Shown: positions 55,075-63,589, counted from the first letter of the stretch. The stretch is 64,000 bases of DNA from Streptomyces roseochromogenus subsp. oscitans DS 12.976 (GCF_000497445.1 NZ_CM002285.1:2178091-2242090), one strand, 5' to 3'. Notes: generated by a model not told the origin, from the letters alone. Numbers and translations are program-made.

Positions 55075-55890
55075 TCACGCGCCGGTGTGCGTCTCCACTG
55101 CCGCAGCCGGCTCCGCGTCGGCGGGTGCCCGGTGGTCGAAGGCGATCAAGGGATCCCCGGTGAGGGGGTGGTCGACCACGGCCGCGCGCACCCCGAACAC
55201 CGCCGCCATCAGGGCGGGCGTGAGGACCCCGCGCGGCCGGCCGGAGGCGACGACGGATCCGGCGTGCAGGACGTGGAGGCGGTCGCAGACGGAGGCAGCC
55301 GCGTTGAGGTCGTGCAGCGACACCAGCGTGGTACGGCGCTGGGTACGCAGCAGGGCGAGCAGTTCGACCTGGTGGCGGATGTCGAGGTGATTGGTCGGCT
55401 CGTCGAGGACCAGGACGTCGGGGTCCTGGGCGAAGGCCCTGGCGAGCAGGACGCGTTGGCGTTCCCCTCCGGACAGGGCCGTGAACCGGCGACCCGCTTG
55501 GTCGTCCATGCCGACGTCGGCCAAGGCGCGGGCGACGATGTCCCGGTCGGCGGCGTCCTCACCGGCGAAGGCTCGCTTGTAGGGGGTGCGGCCCATGGCG
55601 ACGACCTCGCGCACGCTCAGCTCGAAGTCGCTCCCGCGCTCCTGCGGGAGGGCCGCCACGTGTCGCGCTGACTGGACCGCGCTCAGCTCGCGCAGATCGG
55701 TGCCGGCCAGAAGTACTCGCCCGGCGGTGGGCTTCAGATGCCGGTAGACGGTGCGCAGGAGCGTGGACTTGCCGCTGCCGTTCGGCCCGACCAGTCCGGT
55801 GATCTCGCCCTCGGCGGCGATCAGGTGGGCGCCCGCGACGACCGTACGGCCGGCGTAGGCGACGTGCAGGTCCTCGATGTCGATCCTCAA
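55075..55890 (-). CDS. Metallophore/B12-type ABC transporter ATPase
   Basis: The 271-residue FecE/BtuD-type ATPase has Walker A GPNGSGKSTLLRTVYRHLKP, the signature LSGGERQRVLLARAFAQ, Walker B VLVLDEPTNHLD and the SLHDLNAA switch. It powers uptake of the ligand captured by the binding protein two genes upstream. The start overlaps the permease stop as ATGA. The C-terminal 20 residues are Ala/Glu-rich. Confidence 0.92.
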   Translation of the reverse strand: MRIDIEDLHVAYAGRTVVAGAHLIAAEGEITGLVGPNGSGKSTLLRTVYRHLKPTAGRVLLAGTDLRELSAVQSARHVAALPQERGSDFELSVREVVAMGRTPYKRAFAGEDAADRDIVARALADVGMDDQAGRRFTALSGGERQRVLLARAFAQDPDVLVLDEPTNHLDIRHQVELLALLRTQRRTTLVSLHDLNAAASVCDRLHVLHAGSVVASGRPRGVLTPALMAAVFGVRAAVVDHPLTGDPLIAFDHRAPADAEPAAAVETHTGA

Positions 55891-56957
55891 CTGCCGCTCC
55901 CCAGACGCCGGTCCAGCAGATACAGCAGGGCCGGAGCCCCGAGCAGCGAAGTGACCACGCCCACCGGCAGCTCCTGCGTGTCCATGGCCGTACGGCAGAC
56001 GATGTCGACCACCACCAGCAGCACCGCCCCGAACAGGGCCGAGACCGGCAACAGGCGCCGGTGGTCACCGCCGACGACCAGGCGGCAGACGTGCGGCACC
56101 ATCAGCGCGACAAAGGCGATCGCGCCGGAGACGGCGACCAGGACGCCGGTCAGCACGCTGGTGACGGTGAACAGTTCGCGGCGCAGCCGGGTGACGTCGA
56201 TGCCGAGGCCGGCCGCCGTCTCGTCGCCCATCAGCAGGGCGTTCAGTGCGCGGGCGCGCGCCTGCAGCCAGAGCAGAGCGATGGGCACGGCGACGGCGGG
56301 GACCGCGAGCATCTGCCAGTTCGCTCCGCTGAGGCTGCCCATGAGCCAGAACAGCACGCTGTGCGTCTGCTGCTCGTCACCGGCCTGCAGCACCAGGTAG
56401 CTGGTGAAGCCGGAGAGGAACTGGCCGATCGCCACCCCGGCCAGCACCAGCCTGAGCGGTGCGAAGCCCCCGCCGCGCCGAGCGACCGCCCACACCAGCG
56501 CGAAGGTGGCCAGGGCCCCGGCGAAGGCCGCGCCGGACAGGCCAAGACCCAGCGCCCCGCCCGCCCCGACACCGAGCACGATCGCGGCGACCGCACCGAG
56601 GGAGGCTCCGTTGGAGATCCCCAGCAGATACGGGTCCGCCAGCGGGTTGCGCACCAGCGCCTGTACGGCCGTACCGACGACACCGAGCCCGGCGCCGACG
56701 AGAGCGGCGAGCAGGGCGCGCGGAACGCGAAGTTGCCAGATGATCAAGTCGTTCGTGCCGGGCCGCGGCGCCTCACCGGACAGTCTGCGCCACACCACGC
56801 CCCACACCTCGCCGGGCGGAATGGACGTCGAGCCCCAGGCCACCGCGGCCGTCAGCGCGGCCAGCAGCGCCACCGCGAGGACCACCGCCAGCGGTGTCGC
56901 GGGCAGACTGCGCTCTTCCGAAGCCGACGCTTTCCGGCGCACCAGCGTGGAGGGCAT
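55887..56957 (-). CDS. FecCD-family ABC transporter permease
   Basis: The 356-residue permease has about ten spans and FecCD motifs: IIWQLRVPRALLAALVGAGLGVVGTAVQALVRNPLADPYLLGISNGASLGA is present in sequence, and the coupling GDETAAGLGIDVTRLRRE loop contacts the ATPase. FecCD permeases import siderophores, heme, B12 or other metal complexes as homodimers. The ATG lies two bases after the binding-protein stop. The longer frame upstream is a shadow. Confidence 0.92.
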   Translation of the reverse strand: MPSTLVRRKASASEERSLPATPLAVVLAVALLAALTAAVAWGSTSIPPGEVWGVVWRRLSGEAPRPGTNDLIIWQLRVPRALLAALVGAGLGVVGTAVQALVRNPLADPYLLGISNGASLGAVAAIVLGVGAGGALGLGLSGAAFAGALATFALVWAVARRGGGFAPLRLVLAGVAIGQFLSGFTSYLVLQAGDEQQTHSVLFWLMGSLSGANWQMLAVPAVAVPIALLWLQARARALNALLMGDETAAGLGIDVTRLRRELFTVTSVLTGVLVAVSGAIAFVALMVPHVCRLVVGGDHRRLLPVSALFGAVLLVVVDIVCRTAMDTQELPVGVVTSLLGAPALLYLLDRRLGSGS

Positions 56958-56959
56958 GG

Positions 56960-58039
56960 TCAGCCGACCTTGCCCGGGTAGAGAGCCTTGGCGATCTCCT
57001 CGACCGTGTCGGCGTTCTCGACTCCCGCGATGGTCGTCCGTTCGGAGCCGACGCGCAGGAGGTGGCCTTCCTTCACTGCCTTGAGGCCCTTGGTCGCCGC
57101 GTTGGACTTCAGCCACTGTTCGGCCTCGTCGAACGCCTTCTTGTTCGCCGCCTCGCTGCCCCGGTCGCGGACCCCGAGCTGGATCCAGTCGGGGTTCTTG
57201 GCGATCACGTCCTCCCAGCCGACCTGCTTGTAGTCGCCGTCGCAGTCCGCGAAGACGTTGCGGGCCCCGGCCAAGGTGATCACCGCGTTGGCGACCTGGC
57301 GGTTGCAAGTGACGGAGGGCTGCTTGGTGCCGGCGTCGTAGTCGAAGAAGAAGTACGTCGGCCGCTTGTTCTCCGCCGTGCCGCCGACCGCCTTCTGGAC
57401 GGCGTCCACCTTCTCCTTCATCGCGGTGACGAGTTCCTTCGCCCGCGCGCTCGTGCCGGTGACCGCGCCGAGGGAGGTGATGTCGGCCTCGACGGCGGAC
57501 AGGTCGGTGACGGGGTTCTTGCTCTGTGCGGCGCAGGCGGTGGACTTGAGGTAGATGTGCCTGATTCCGGCGGCCTGGAACTCCTCCGCCGTCGGCGCTT
57601 CCCCCATTCCTCCGCCGCCCATGCCGCCCATGGAGGCGAAGGTGTCGATGTACAGGTCGGCGCCGGAGCCGAGCAGCTTCTCCTTGGGGATGACGCTCTG
57701 GCTGAGTACCTTCACCTCCTGCGCCTGCGTGTCGAGCGTGCCGGGCAGGGTGCCCTTGCCCGGCGGAAAGCCGGTGCCGATCACCTTGTCGCCGGCGCCG
57801 AGGCGCAGCAGCAGTTCGAGGCTGGAGGCGTTGCTGGTGACGATCTTCTTCGGGGCGGCGGAGAAAGTGGTCTTGGCGCCCATGCAGTCGGTGACGGAGA
57901 CCGGGTAGGCGCCCGAGACGGAGTCCTCGGCCTTCCCCGCGCCCTCGCTCGCCGTGTTCCTCTCCCCGGCGCCGCAGCCCGCCGCCAGCAAGCCGCCGAG
58001 CACAACGGCCGCCGCAGAGCCCCACACACGAGAACGCAT
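56960..58039 (-). CDS. Metal-complex-binding lipoprotein (FepB/BtuF type)
   Basis: The 359-residue protein has a lipoprotein signal (RSRVWGSAAAVVLGGLLAAGC) and a TroA-like helical-backbone receptor fold, beginning VSVTDCMGAKTTFSAAPKKIVTSNASSLELLLRLGAGDKVIG. A Met/Gly-rich insert SMGGMGGGGMGEAP lies near residue 160 and could face the ligand. It has extra cysteines (CMGAK, TACAAQ, TCNRQ, ADCDGD). It is the first gene of the importer operon. The ligand may be the metal-loaded isonitrile made by the neighbouring operon; that is inferred. GGGAG precedes the ATG. Confidence 0.88.
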   Translation of the reverse strand: MRSRVWGSAAAVVLGGLLAAGCGAGERNTASEGAGKAEDSVSGAYPVSVTDCMGAKTTFSAAPKKIVTSNASSLELLLRLGAGDKVIGTGFPPGKGTLPGTLDTQAQEVKVLSQSVIPKEKLLGSGADLYIDTFASMGGMGGGGMGEAPTAEEFQAAGIRHIYLKSTACAAQSKNPVTDLSAVEADITSLGAVTGTSARAKELVTAMKEKVDAVQKAVGGTAENKRPTYFFFDYDAGTKQPSVTCNRQVANAVITLAGARNVFADCDGDYKQVGWEDVIAKNPDWIQLGVRDRGSEAANKKAFDEAEQWLKSNAATKGLKAVKEGHLLRVGSERTTIAGVENADTVEEIAKALYPGKVG

Positions 58040-58094
58040 CGAACAACTCCCGGATCCACTCGGTACGCGGGCGAACCTCCGTCACCCGCTCCAG

Positions 58095-58123
58095 AAGTCG
58101 GAGCGAACGCCACGCGAGTTCCC
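58095..58123 (-). promoter_or_regulatory. ECF (SigC-type) promoter of the ABC importer operon
   Basis: GGGAAC (58123-58118), 17 bases, then CGACTT (58100-58095) on the minus strand; the -10 ends 56 bases before the binding-protein start. A second GGGAAC lies ten bases further upstream. Confidence 0.7.
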
Positions 58124-58177
58124 GTGAGTTCCCGGAAAGTCGGCGGCACGTCTCAGGAGAGCCGTTCCCAGGTGCTG

Positions 58178-58226
58178 ACGAGGGTGTCGGTGCCGGGGTC
58201 TTCCCGGTCGGCACCGGCACCCTCGT
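58178..58226 (-). terminator. Strong terminator after the ECF sigma gene
   Basis: ACGAGGGTGTCGGTGCCG (58178-58195) pairs with CGGCACCGGCACCCTCGT (58209-58226) through 18 positions with a single G-U wobble. It starts 46 bases past the sigma gene stop and separates it from the importer promoter. Confidence 0.85.
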
Positions 58227-58271
58227 GGAGCATCAGGCCGCCAGCGCGGCGGGCCGCTCCTCCCTCACTGC

Positions 58272-58880
58272 CTAATCGGCGTGGGAGGTGCCCCCACCGT
58301 CGAGCAGGTCCATCAGGGTCGCCCGGGCGCGGGCCACGCGGGAGCGGACCGCGCCGACCGGGCAGTCGCTGACCTCGGCGGCCTCCGCATAGGGCAGGCC
58401 GAGCAGCTGCGTGAGGACGAACGCCTCCCGCCGGTCATCGGGCAGTGAGGCCAGCAGATCGAGCAGGGCGATGCCGTCGTCGAAACCGGGCAGGTCGCAC
58501 GGCTGGGCCAGCTCGATGGCCACACGCCAGTCCGGTACGTCGGACTGACGTGGCCGGGCTGCGGCGTACCGGTAGCTGTCGATCACCGCGCGGCGGGCGA
58601 TGGACAGCAGCCAGGCCCGGGCCGAGGAACGCCCCTCGAACCGGTGCAGGCTGCCGAGTGCCCGCAGGAACGTGTCCTGTGCCAGATCGTCCGCAGCCTG
58701 GGGATCGCCGCACAGGTGGGTGACGTAGCGCTGGACGTCGCGGTGCAGGGCGCCCACGAACTGCTCGACCGCGTCCGCGTCACCGCTTCGGGCGGCCAGC
58801 GCCCATGCGGTGATCGATTCGTCGAGTGCTGCCGCTTTGTCGCTTTTGGCGCGCGAGGCGGGCAGGGCAGAGGTAATCAC
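58272..58880 (-). CDS. sigC: ECF sigma factor, SigC-like
   Basis: The 202-residue sigma factor has region 2 (QRYVTHLCGDPQAADDLAQDTFLRALGSLHRFEGRSSARAWLLSIARR) and region 4 (LPDDRREAFVLTQLLGLPYAEAAEVSDCPVGAVRSRVARAR). These closely resemble Mycobacterium tuberculosis SigC, which is linked to copper acquisition. Like SigC it has no adjacent anti-sigma gene. The GTG start has AGAAGGA six bases upstream; a TTG seven codons earlier is less likely. The last codons (GGGTSHAD) come from a GTGGGGGCACCTCCCACG stretch that resembles an interspersed repeat. It sits between the importer and copper operons, whose promoters share an ECF-type motif. Confidence 0.85.
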   Translation of the reverse strand: MITSALPASRAKSDKAAALDESITAWALAARSGDADAVEQFVGALHRDVQRYVTHLCGDPQAADDLAQDTFLRALGSLHRFEGRSSARAWLLSIARRAVIDSYRYAAARPRQSDVPDWRVAIELAQPCDLPGFDDGIALLDLLASLPDDRREAFVLTQLLGLPYAEAAEVSDCPVGAVRSRVARARATLMDLLDGGGTSHAD

Positions 58881-59051
58881 CTGGAGTCCTTCTAGGGTCA
58901 ACCGTGATCCGGGCCAGGGCGCGCCGAAGCGCGCGGTCCGGTGAAAGTGGGAGAGACGGCCCTACGTCGTCGCTGTGGCGCTACAGCGCCTGTGCGGTCG
59001 TACGGCCGTGGCCCGAGGCGCAGACGGGCAGCCTCGGGAAACCAGCTGTCC

Positions 59052-59702
59052 TCAGACGACAGCCGTCCCCGCGGGCGGACCCCGAGAAGTGATCGCGTGG
59101 CCGAGAAGGAGCAGACGCGGCGCCCGGTCCGAGCGACGGCGCCGCAGGTGGACGCGCGGGCGGTCCGGGGTGACGGGCGAAGCGAACAGGAGTCGCAGTG
59201 GCGCCGCCAGCCATCCGGCCACCGCCCGCAGGATCCGGAAGGCGGCCTTCTCGCCGTACGCCAGCCACAACCCGCACAGCAGCGCGGCGAGCAGGTGAGC
59301 GGCGAGCATGCCGAACGACGACGAGCCGCCGTCCATGGAGTGCCCCATGTGTCCCGCGTGGTCCATGTGGCTCATGCCCGTGTGCCCCATGCCCATGGAG
59401 CCCATGGAGCCCATGCCGCTCGCGTCCACGGAGGCCGAACCGCCGGATGCCGACTGCGCGTAGGAGAACGCCTCGTGCAGCACGGCCTGGGCGGCGACCA
59501 CGGCCGTCACGATCAACGGCAGCCCGCGCTCACGCACCGCCAGACACCAGCCGACGGCACCGGTCACGGCCACGCCTGCGGCCAACGCCCACGCGGGCAC
59601 GTCGCTCCCGGACATCAGGACGTGGCCCAGGGCGGCGAGCAGCACACAGACGGCCGCGAACACCGCAGCCCGTATCGTGCGAGCACACCACCCTGCAGTC
59701 AT
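59052..59702 (-). CDS. Met/His-rich membrane protein, probable copper-related
   Basis: The 216-residue protein has four or five hydrophobic helices. Between the third and fourth is an extracytoplasmic loop GMGSMGSMGMGHTGMSHMDH, continuing AGHMGHSMDGG, which is a classic methionine/histidine copper-binding segment. The C-terminal 45 residues are Arg-rich. It lies after the PCu(A)C-like and CopA genes on the same strand. A role in copper binding or transfer across the membrane is inferred. ATG is preceded by GGATGAGG. Confidence 0.78.
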   Translation of the reverse strand: MTAGWCARTIRAAVFAAVCVLLAALGHVLMSGSDVPAWALAAGVAVTGAVGWCLAVRERGLPLIVTAVVAAQAVLHEAFSYAQSASGGSASVDASGMGSMGSMGMGHTGMSHMDHAGHMGHSMDGGSSSFGMLAAHLLAALLCGLWLAYGEKAAFRILRAVAGWLAAPLRLLFASPVTPDRPRVHLRRRRSDRAPRLLLLGHAITSRGPPAGTAVV

Positions 59703-59808
59703 GGCGCCTCATCCTCGCATCCGGGCTTCGGCCGTCATGCGTGGGTACGGAAATCCACCGGGCACCACACTCAATACCCAGCCTGTGATCCAGACCACGA
59801 CGCCACAC

Positions 59809-59837
59809 CGGAACTGACGAGGGTTCCTGCCCGACAT
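59809..59837 (+). promoter_or_regulatory. Possible fourth SigC-type promoter, plus strand (antisense)
   Basis: CGGAAC (59809-59814), 17 bases, then CGACAT (59832-59837) matches the shared promoter pattern but points into the 3' end of the PCu(A)C-like gene from the opposite strand. It could give an antisense RNA or be chance. Confidence 0.3.
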
Positions 59838-59855
59838 CTCTTCGGGGGCAGCTGA

Positions 59856-60377
59856 TCAGGAGACTCCGTCGCCGGAGCGGATCACCACCGCGATCGTCCT
59901 GACCGGCGCGCTGCGCTCGAAGTGCAGCGTGAACGGCACCAGGTCACCCGCCTGCCACCCCGCCCGCGCCCGCAGGGTCAGGTCCACACCGTGCGGGGAC
60001 ATGGACAGCTCGCCACCGGCGGGGACGGTGACCGATTTCACGTCGGCCTTGTACGCGGCCCCGCTGCCGGTGGTGCCGTGACGGCTGAGGGTGATCTCGC
60101 CGCGCGTGTCGGTGGACGTCACCTTCACCAGCCGGTCGTCCGCGCCGCCGAGGTTGGAGACGTCGAAGAACGCCGCGGTCTCCGTGCTGCCGCCGTAGGG
60201 CAGGAAGACCCGTCCGGACGTGACGGCGATCCGCGCCGGGCTACCCGCCTTCCCGGCCCCGACCCAGGTGGTCAGGCCACCCAGGGCGAGACTGCACGCG
60301 GCCACGGGCACGGCCGCGGCGAGCAGCGCGTCGGTCAGCCGGCGGCGCGACGGCCGCCAGAGGTTCTGCACGGTCAT
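59856..60377 (-). CDS. PCu(A)C-like periplasmic copper chaperone, diverged
   Basis: The 173-residue protein has an N-terminal membrane anchor or signal (LTDALLAAAVPVAACSLALGGL) and a PCu(A)C beta-barrel: VFLPYGGSTETAAFFDVSNLGGADDRLVKVTSTDTRGEITLSRHG and VTVPAGGELSMSPHGVDLTLRA. In classic members several Met and His ligands bind Cu(I); here only isolated His and Met remain (SRHG, LSMSPHG), so copper affinity may be changed. The ATG overlaps the CopA stop as ATGA, placing it firmly in the copper operon. Confidence 0.82.
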   Translation of the reverse strand: MTVQNLWRPSRRRLTDALLAAAVPVAACSLALGGLTTWVGAGKAGSPARIAVTSGRVFLPYGGSTETAAFFDVSNLGGADDRLVKVTSTDTRGEITLSRHGTTGSGAAYKADVKSVTVPAGGELSMSPHGVDLTLRARAGWQAGDLVPFTLHFERSAPVRTIAVVIRSGDGVS

Positions 60378-62629
60378 CGGGTACGCCTCCGGGCGGACGA
60401 GGGCTGCCAGGCGCGCAGCCGCAGGCTGTTGCCGACCACCAGCAGCGAGCTGGCCGACATCGCGGCCGCGGCGAGCATCGGGTTGAGCAGGCCGACCATG
60501 GCGAGCGGCACGGTGACGGCGTTGTAGCCGAACGCCCACACCAGGTTGGAGCGGATGGTGCCCAGCGTGCGCCGGGCCAGCCGGACCGCGTCCGCGAGGG
60601 CCTCGATGTCGCCGCGCACCAGCGTCACGTCGGCGGCTCCGATGGCCACGTCGGTGCCGCTGCCCATGGCGATGCCGAGGTCGGCACCGGCGAGGGCGGC
60701 GGCGTCGTTGACACCGTCGCCGATGACCGCGACCCGGTAGCCCTGCTCCTGCAACTCCCGTACGAGGCCGGCCTTTCCCTCGGGGGTGCAGCGGGCACGC
60801 ACCTCGTCGATGCCCAGGCCCGACGCCACGGCCCGCGCGGGCGCTTCCCGGTCACCCGTGGCGAGCACCGGTCGGACGCCGAGCCGCCGCAGGCGGTCCA
60901 CGGCACGGTAGCTTCCGGGGCGTACGACGTCACCGACCTCGATCAGGGCCTCGGCCACGCCGTCGACGCGGACCAGGACGGGTGTGTGGGCGGCGGCCTC
61001 AGCCCTGGACATGGCGTCCGCGAGGACCGCGGGCAAGTCATCGTCCGGCACGAGGACTTCGACCAGGCGGCCTTCGACCCGACCGCGAACCCCCTGCCCC
61101 GGTGTGGCGCCGAACCCGGTCACGTCCGGCGTCGGCTGTCCCTGCGCGGCCCGCCCGGCATACGCGGCGATGGCCCGGCCCAGCGGATGCTCCGAGCCCC
61201 GCTCGACCGCGCCCGCCAGCCGCAACGCCGCTTCCTTCCCGAGCCCGCCGGGCACAGCGGTGACCCGGGCGACGCTCATGCGGCCGGACGTGAGGGTGCC
61301 GGTCTTGTCCAATACGACCGCGTCGATGTGCTGCAGCCCCTCCAGAGCCTGCGGTCCGCTGACCAGAACGCCCAACTGGGCGCCCCGGCCGGTCGCGGCC
61401 ATCAGCGCGGTCGGGGTCGCCAGGCCGAGCGCGCAGGGACAGGCGACGACGAGGACCGCCACGCACGCGGTGACGGCCGCCTGCGGGTCGGCTCCCGCAC
61501 CGAGCCAGAAGCCGAGCGCCGTGACGGCCAGCGCCAGCACGACGGGTACGAAGACACCGGCCACCGAGTCGGCCAGCCGCTGCGCCCGCGCCTTGCCCGC
61601 CTGCGCCTCGGTGACCAGGCGGGTGATCCGGGCGAGCTGGGTGTCGGCGCCGACGGCGGTGGCCCGTACGAGCAACAGGCCGCCGGTGTTGACGGCCCCG
61701 CCGACCACGGCCGAACCCGCACCCACCTCAACCGGCTCGCTCTCACCGGTAACCAGGGACAGGTCCACGGCTGAGGTGCCCTCCACGACCTCGCCGTCGG
61801 TGGCGACCCTCTCTCCGGGCCGTACGACGAAGACCTGTCCGGCACCCAACTGCTCGATAGGAAGCAGCCGTTCGGTGCCGTCCTCGCGGACGGAGACTTC
61901 CTTGGCGGCGAGCTGGGCGAGCGACCTCAGCGCCGCCCCCGTCCCGCGCCGGGCACGCGCTTCCAGGAAGCGGCCGGCCAGGACGAACAGCGGTACGCCC
62001 ACAGCCGCTTCGAGGTAGATGTGCGCGGCGCCGTCCGAGGCCGAGGGCACGAGGGTGAACGGCATCCGCATCCCGGGCTCACCGGCACCGCCGAGCAAGA
62101 GCGCGTACACCGACCAGGAGAAAGAGGCCACCACGCCCAGCGACACCAGGGTGTCCATGGTCGCCGCCGAGTGCCGCAGCCCGCGTACCGCCCGTAGATG
62201 GAAGGGAAGGGCACCCCACACCGCGACGGGCGCCGCGAGCATGAAGCACAGCCACTGCCAGTTCCGGAACTGAAGGCCGGGCACCATCGACAGCACCAGC
62301 ACGGGCAGCGCGAGCAGCGCGGTGATCACCAGCCGGTCGCGCTCCTGCCGGGCGCCCTCGCCCTCGGCGTCGTCCTCGCGCTTCTGCTTCTTGGGCGGCT
62401 CAGGCAGGGCAGCCGTATAACCCGCCTTCTCGACGGCCGCGACGAGGTCCGCCGGACTGATCTCCGCCGGATGGCTCACCCGGGCGCGGCCGGTGGCCAG
62501 ATTGACGGTCGCCGTGACCCCGTCCAGCTTGCCGAGCTTCTTCTCGACCCGCCTCACGCAGGCCGCACAGGTCATACCGCCGACGGTCAGGTCGGTCGCG
62601 ACGAGGGTGCCTACGGATTCCGCTCCCAT
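60374..62629 (-). CDS. copA: Copper-translocating P1B-type ATPase CopA
   Basis: The 751-residue ATPase begins with one HMA domain carrying the CxxC motif GGMTCAACVRRVE, then eight membrane spans with the metal-selective CPC motif in VACPCALGLATP. The phosphorylation site DKTGTLTSGR, the TGES motif in SLVTGESEPVEVG, the HP motif SEHPLGRAI and the hinge GDGVNDAAALAGADLGIAMG are all present. It exports Cu(I) from the cytoplasm. Its ATG overlaps the stop of the small upstream gene by one base (TGATG), and its stop overlaps the PCu(A)C-like start. Confidence 0.94.
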   Translation of the reverse strand: MGAESVGTLVATDLTVGGMTCAACVRRVEKKLGKLDGVTATVNLATGRARVSHPAEISPADLVAAVEKAGYTAALPEPPKKQKREDDAEGEGARQERDRLVITALLALPVLVLSMVPGLQFRNWQWLCFMLAAPVAVWGALPFHLRAVRGLRHSAATMDTLVSLGVVASFSWSVYALLLGGAGEPGMRMPFTLVPSASDGAAHIYLEAAVGVPLFVLAGRFLEARARRGTGAALRSLAQLAAKEVSVREDGTERLLPIEQLGAGQVFVVRPGERVATDGEVVEGTSAVDLSLVTGESEPVEVGAGSAVVGGAVNTGGLLLVRATAVGADTQLARITRLVTEAQAGKARAQRLADSVAGVFVPVVLALAVTALGFWLGAGADPQAAVTACVAVLVVACPCALGLATPTALMAATGRGAQLGVLVSGPQALEGLQHIDAVVLDKTGTLTSGRMSVARVTAVPGGLGKEAALRLAGAVERGSEHPLGRAIAAYAGRAAQGQPTPDVTGFGATPGQGVRGRVEGRLVEVLVPDDDLPAVLADAMSRAEAAAHTPVLVRVDGVAEALIEVGDVVRPGSYRAVDRLRRLGVRPVLATGDREAPARAVASGLGIDEVRARCTPEGKAGLVRELQEQGYRVAVIGDGVNDAAALAGADLGIAMGSGTDVAIGAADVTLVRGDIEALADAVRLARRTLGTIRSNLVWAFGYNAVTVPLAMVGLLNPMLAAAAMSASSLLVVGNSLRLRAWQPSSARRRTR

Positions 62630-62871
62630 CAGTGGCCTCCCCCGTGCATGTCGCCCATGTCGTCGACGCCTCCGCCTGCACTGCCGTCGCCGCCAGGCCG
62701 TACGCCGGTGCCGTGCATACCGGGGGCGACGGGTCCGGCGGCGGCACCGACGGCGTACGACACCGCGAACATCAGCGCCAGCAGGAGAAGGAACCCGCAG
62801 AGGGCAGGTGGTGGGATCAGCTTCGGCAGCACCGCACCCGCGTTGGAGGAGGATTGCCGGGATTCGTCCAT
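62629..62871 (-). CDS. Small membrane protein with Met/His tail, first gene of the copper operon
   Basis: The 80-residue protein has one hydrophobic helix (ALCGFLLLLALMFAVSYAVGAAAG) and a C-terminal tail with GMHGTG and DDMGDMHGGGH, which can bind copper outside the membrane. It is translationally coupled to copA. Such small proteins often precede copper ATPases in Streptomyces. It starts 59 bases after a SigC-type promoter. Confidence 0.78.
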   Translation of the reverse strand: MDESRQSSSNAGAVLPKLIPPPALCGFLLLLALMFAVSYAVGAAAGPVAPGMHGTGVRPGGDGSAGGGVDDMGDMHGGGH

Positions 62872-62929
62872 CAGCCGCGTCTCCGATCACGTCGTACGGC
62901 GCCGGTCTGATCGAGCCGTACCGCTTCAG

Positions 62930-62958
62930 GAGTCGGGCCACCGGACGCCCGAGTTCCG
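62930..62958 (-). promoter_or_regulatory. ECF (SigC-type) promoter of the copper operon
   Basis: CGGAAC (62958-62953), 17 bases, then CGACTC (62935-62930) on the minus strand; the -10 ends 59 bases before the first gene. It agrees with the two other promoters in the GGAAC and CGACT cores and in spacing. Confidence 0.65.
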
Positions 62959-63144
62959 GAGCACACCCATGGCACACGTCACATAACAAACAGCCATTCT
63001 TCGCGCGCCGACGGACAGGGCATCACCTGACAGAGGCAGCCAAGTGCGCCAAGTCTCGCCGTCAACGCGGAACTCACCACTCCGCTCATCCGACCGCTGG
63101 CATCACACCCGTACGCCGCCTCGGTGCGCTCAGGAGCAGCCGCC

Positions 63145-63589
63145 ATGTCCATCGAACCGCCCATCACGACGGATCGACGCGGTCCACCGCGATCTGCACC
63201 CGAGCGGAACCGGCCGCCTGTACAGCGAGTTCGCCGCGAGCTGGCTGTGGGTGATCACGGGCGGAGGACTGGTGCCGTTGTTCAGCCGGCGGCGCGCCCC
63301 GCCGAACGGTGCGCGGCACCACGGGACGACGGCGCGCCCTGACCCTGCACGGCACGGTGGGCGCGTGGGCGGCAGCCACGGGGACACGGCTCCATGACGG
63401 GCATGGACATGGGCGGCAAGCGGCATCGGCGCACACCCCGGCATCCTGTTCGGCCTCGCCCCGCAGATCGCGCTGGCCGTCCTCGCCTACTGCGTCCCGT
63501 TGCTCGGCATCCCGCTCGCCGCCTCCCTCGCCATGGGCATCCTCATCGGCGCCATCGCCCGCCGCCGCACCGGACGCCCACCCGCCTGA
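63145..63589 (+). pseudogene. Broken PepSY-domain membrane protein gene
   Basis: Pieces of a PepSY-associated (iron/copper-regulated) membrane protein appear in different plus-strand frames. RIDAVHRDLHPSGTGRLYSE with FAASWLWVITGGGLV is the first, LTLHGTVGAWAAATG the second, and AHPGILFGLAPQIALAVLA up to the stop is the C-terminal span. At least two frameshifts and a large internal deletion separate them. It is divergent from the copper operon, where such genes are common. Confidence 0.7.

Noticed and set aside
62979..63167. 62-codon minus-strand frame with Met-rich start
   Set aside because: It overlaps the copper operon promoter and the PepSY remnant and has no recognisable family.
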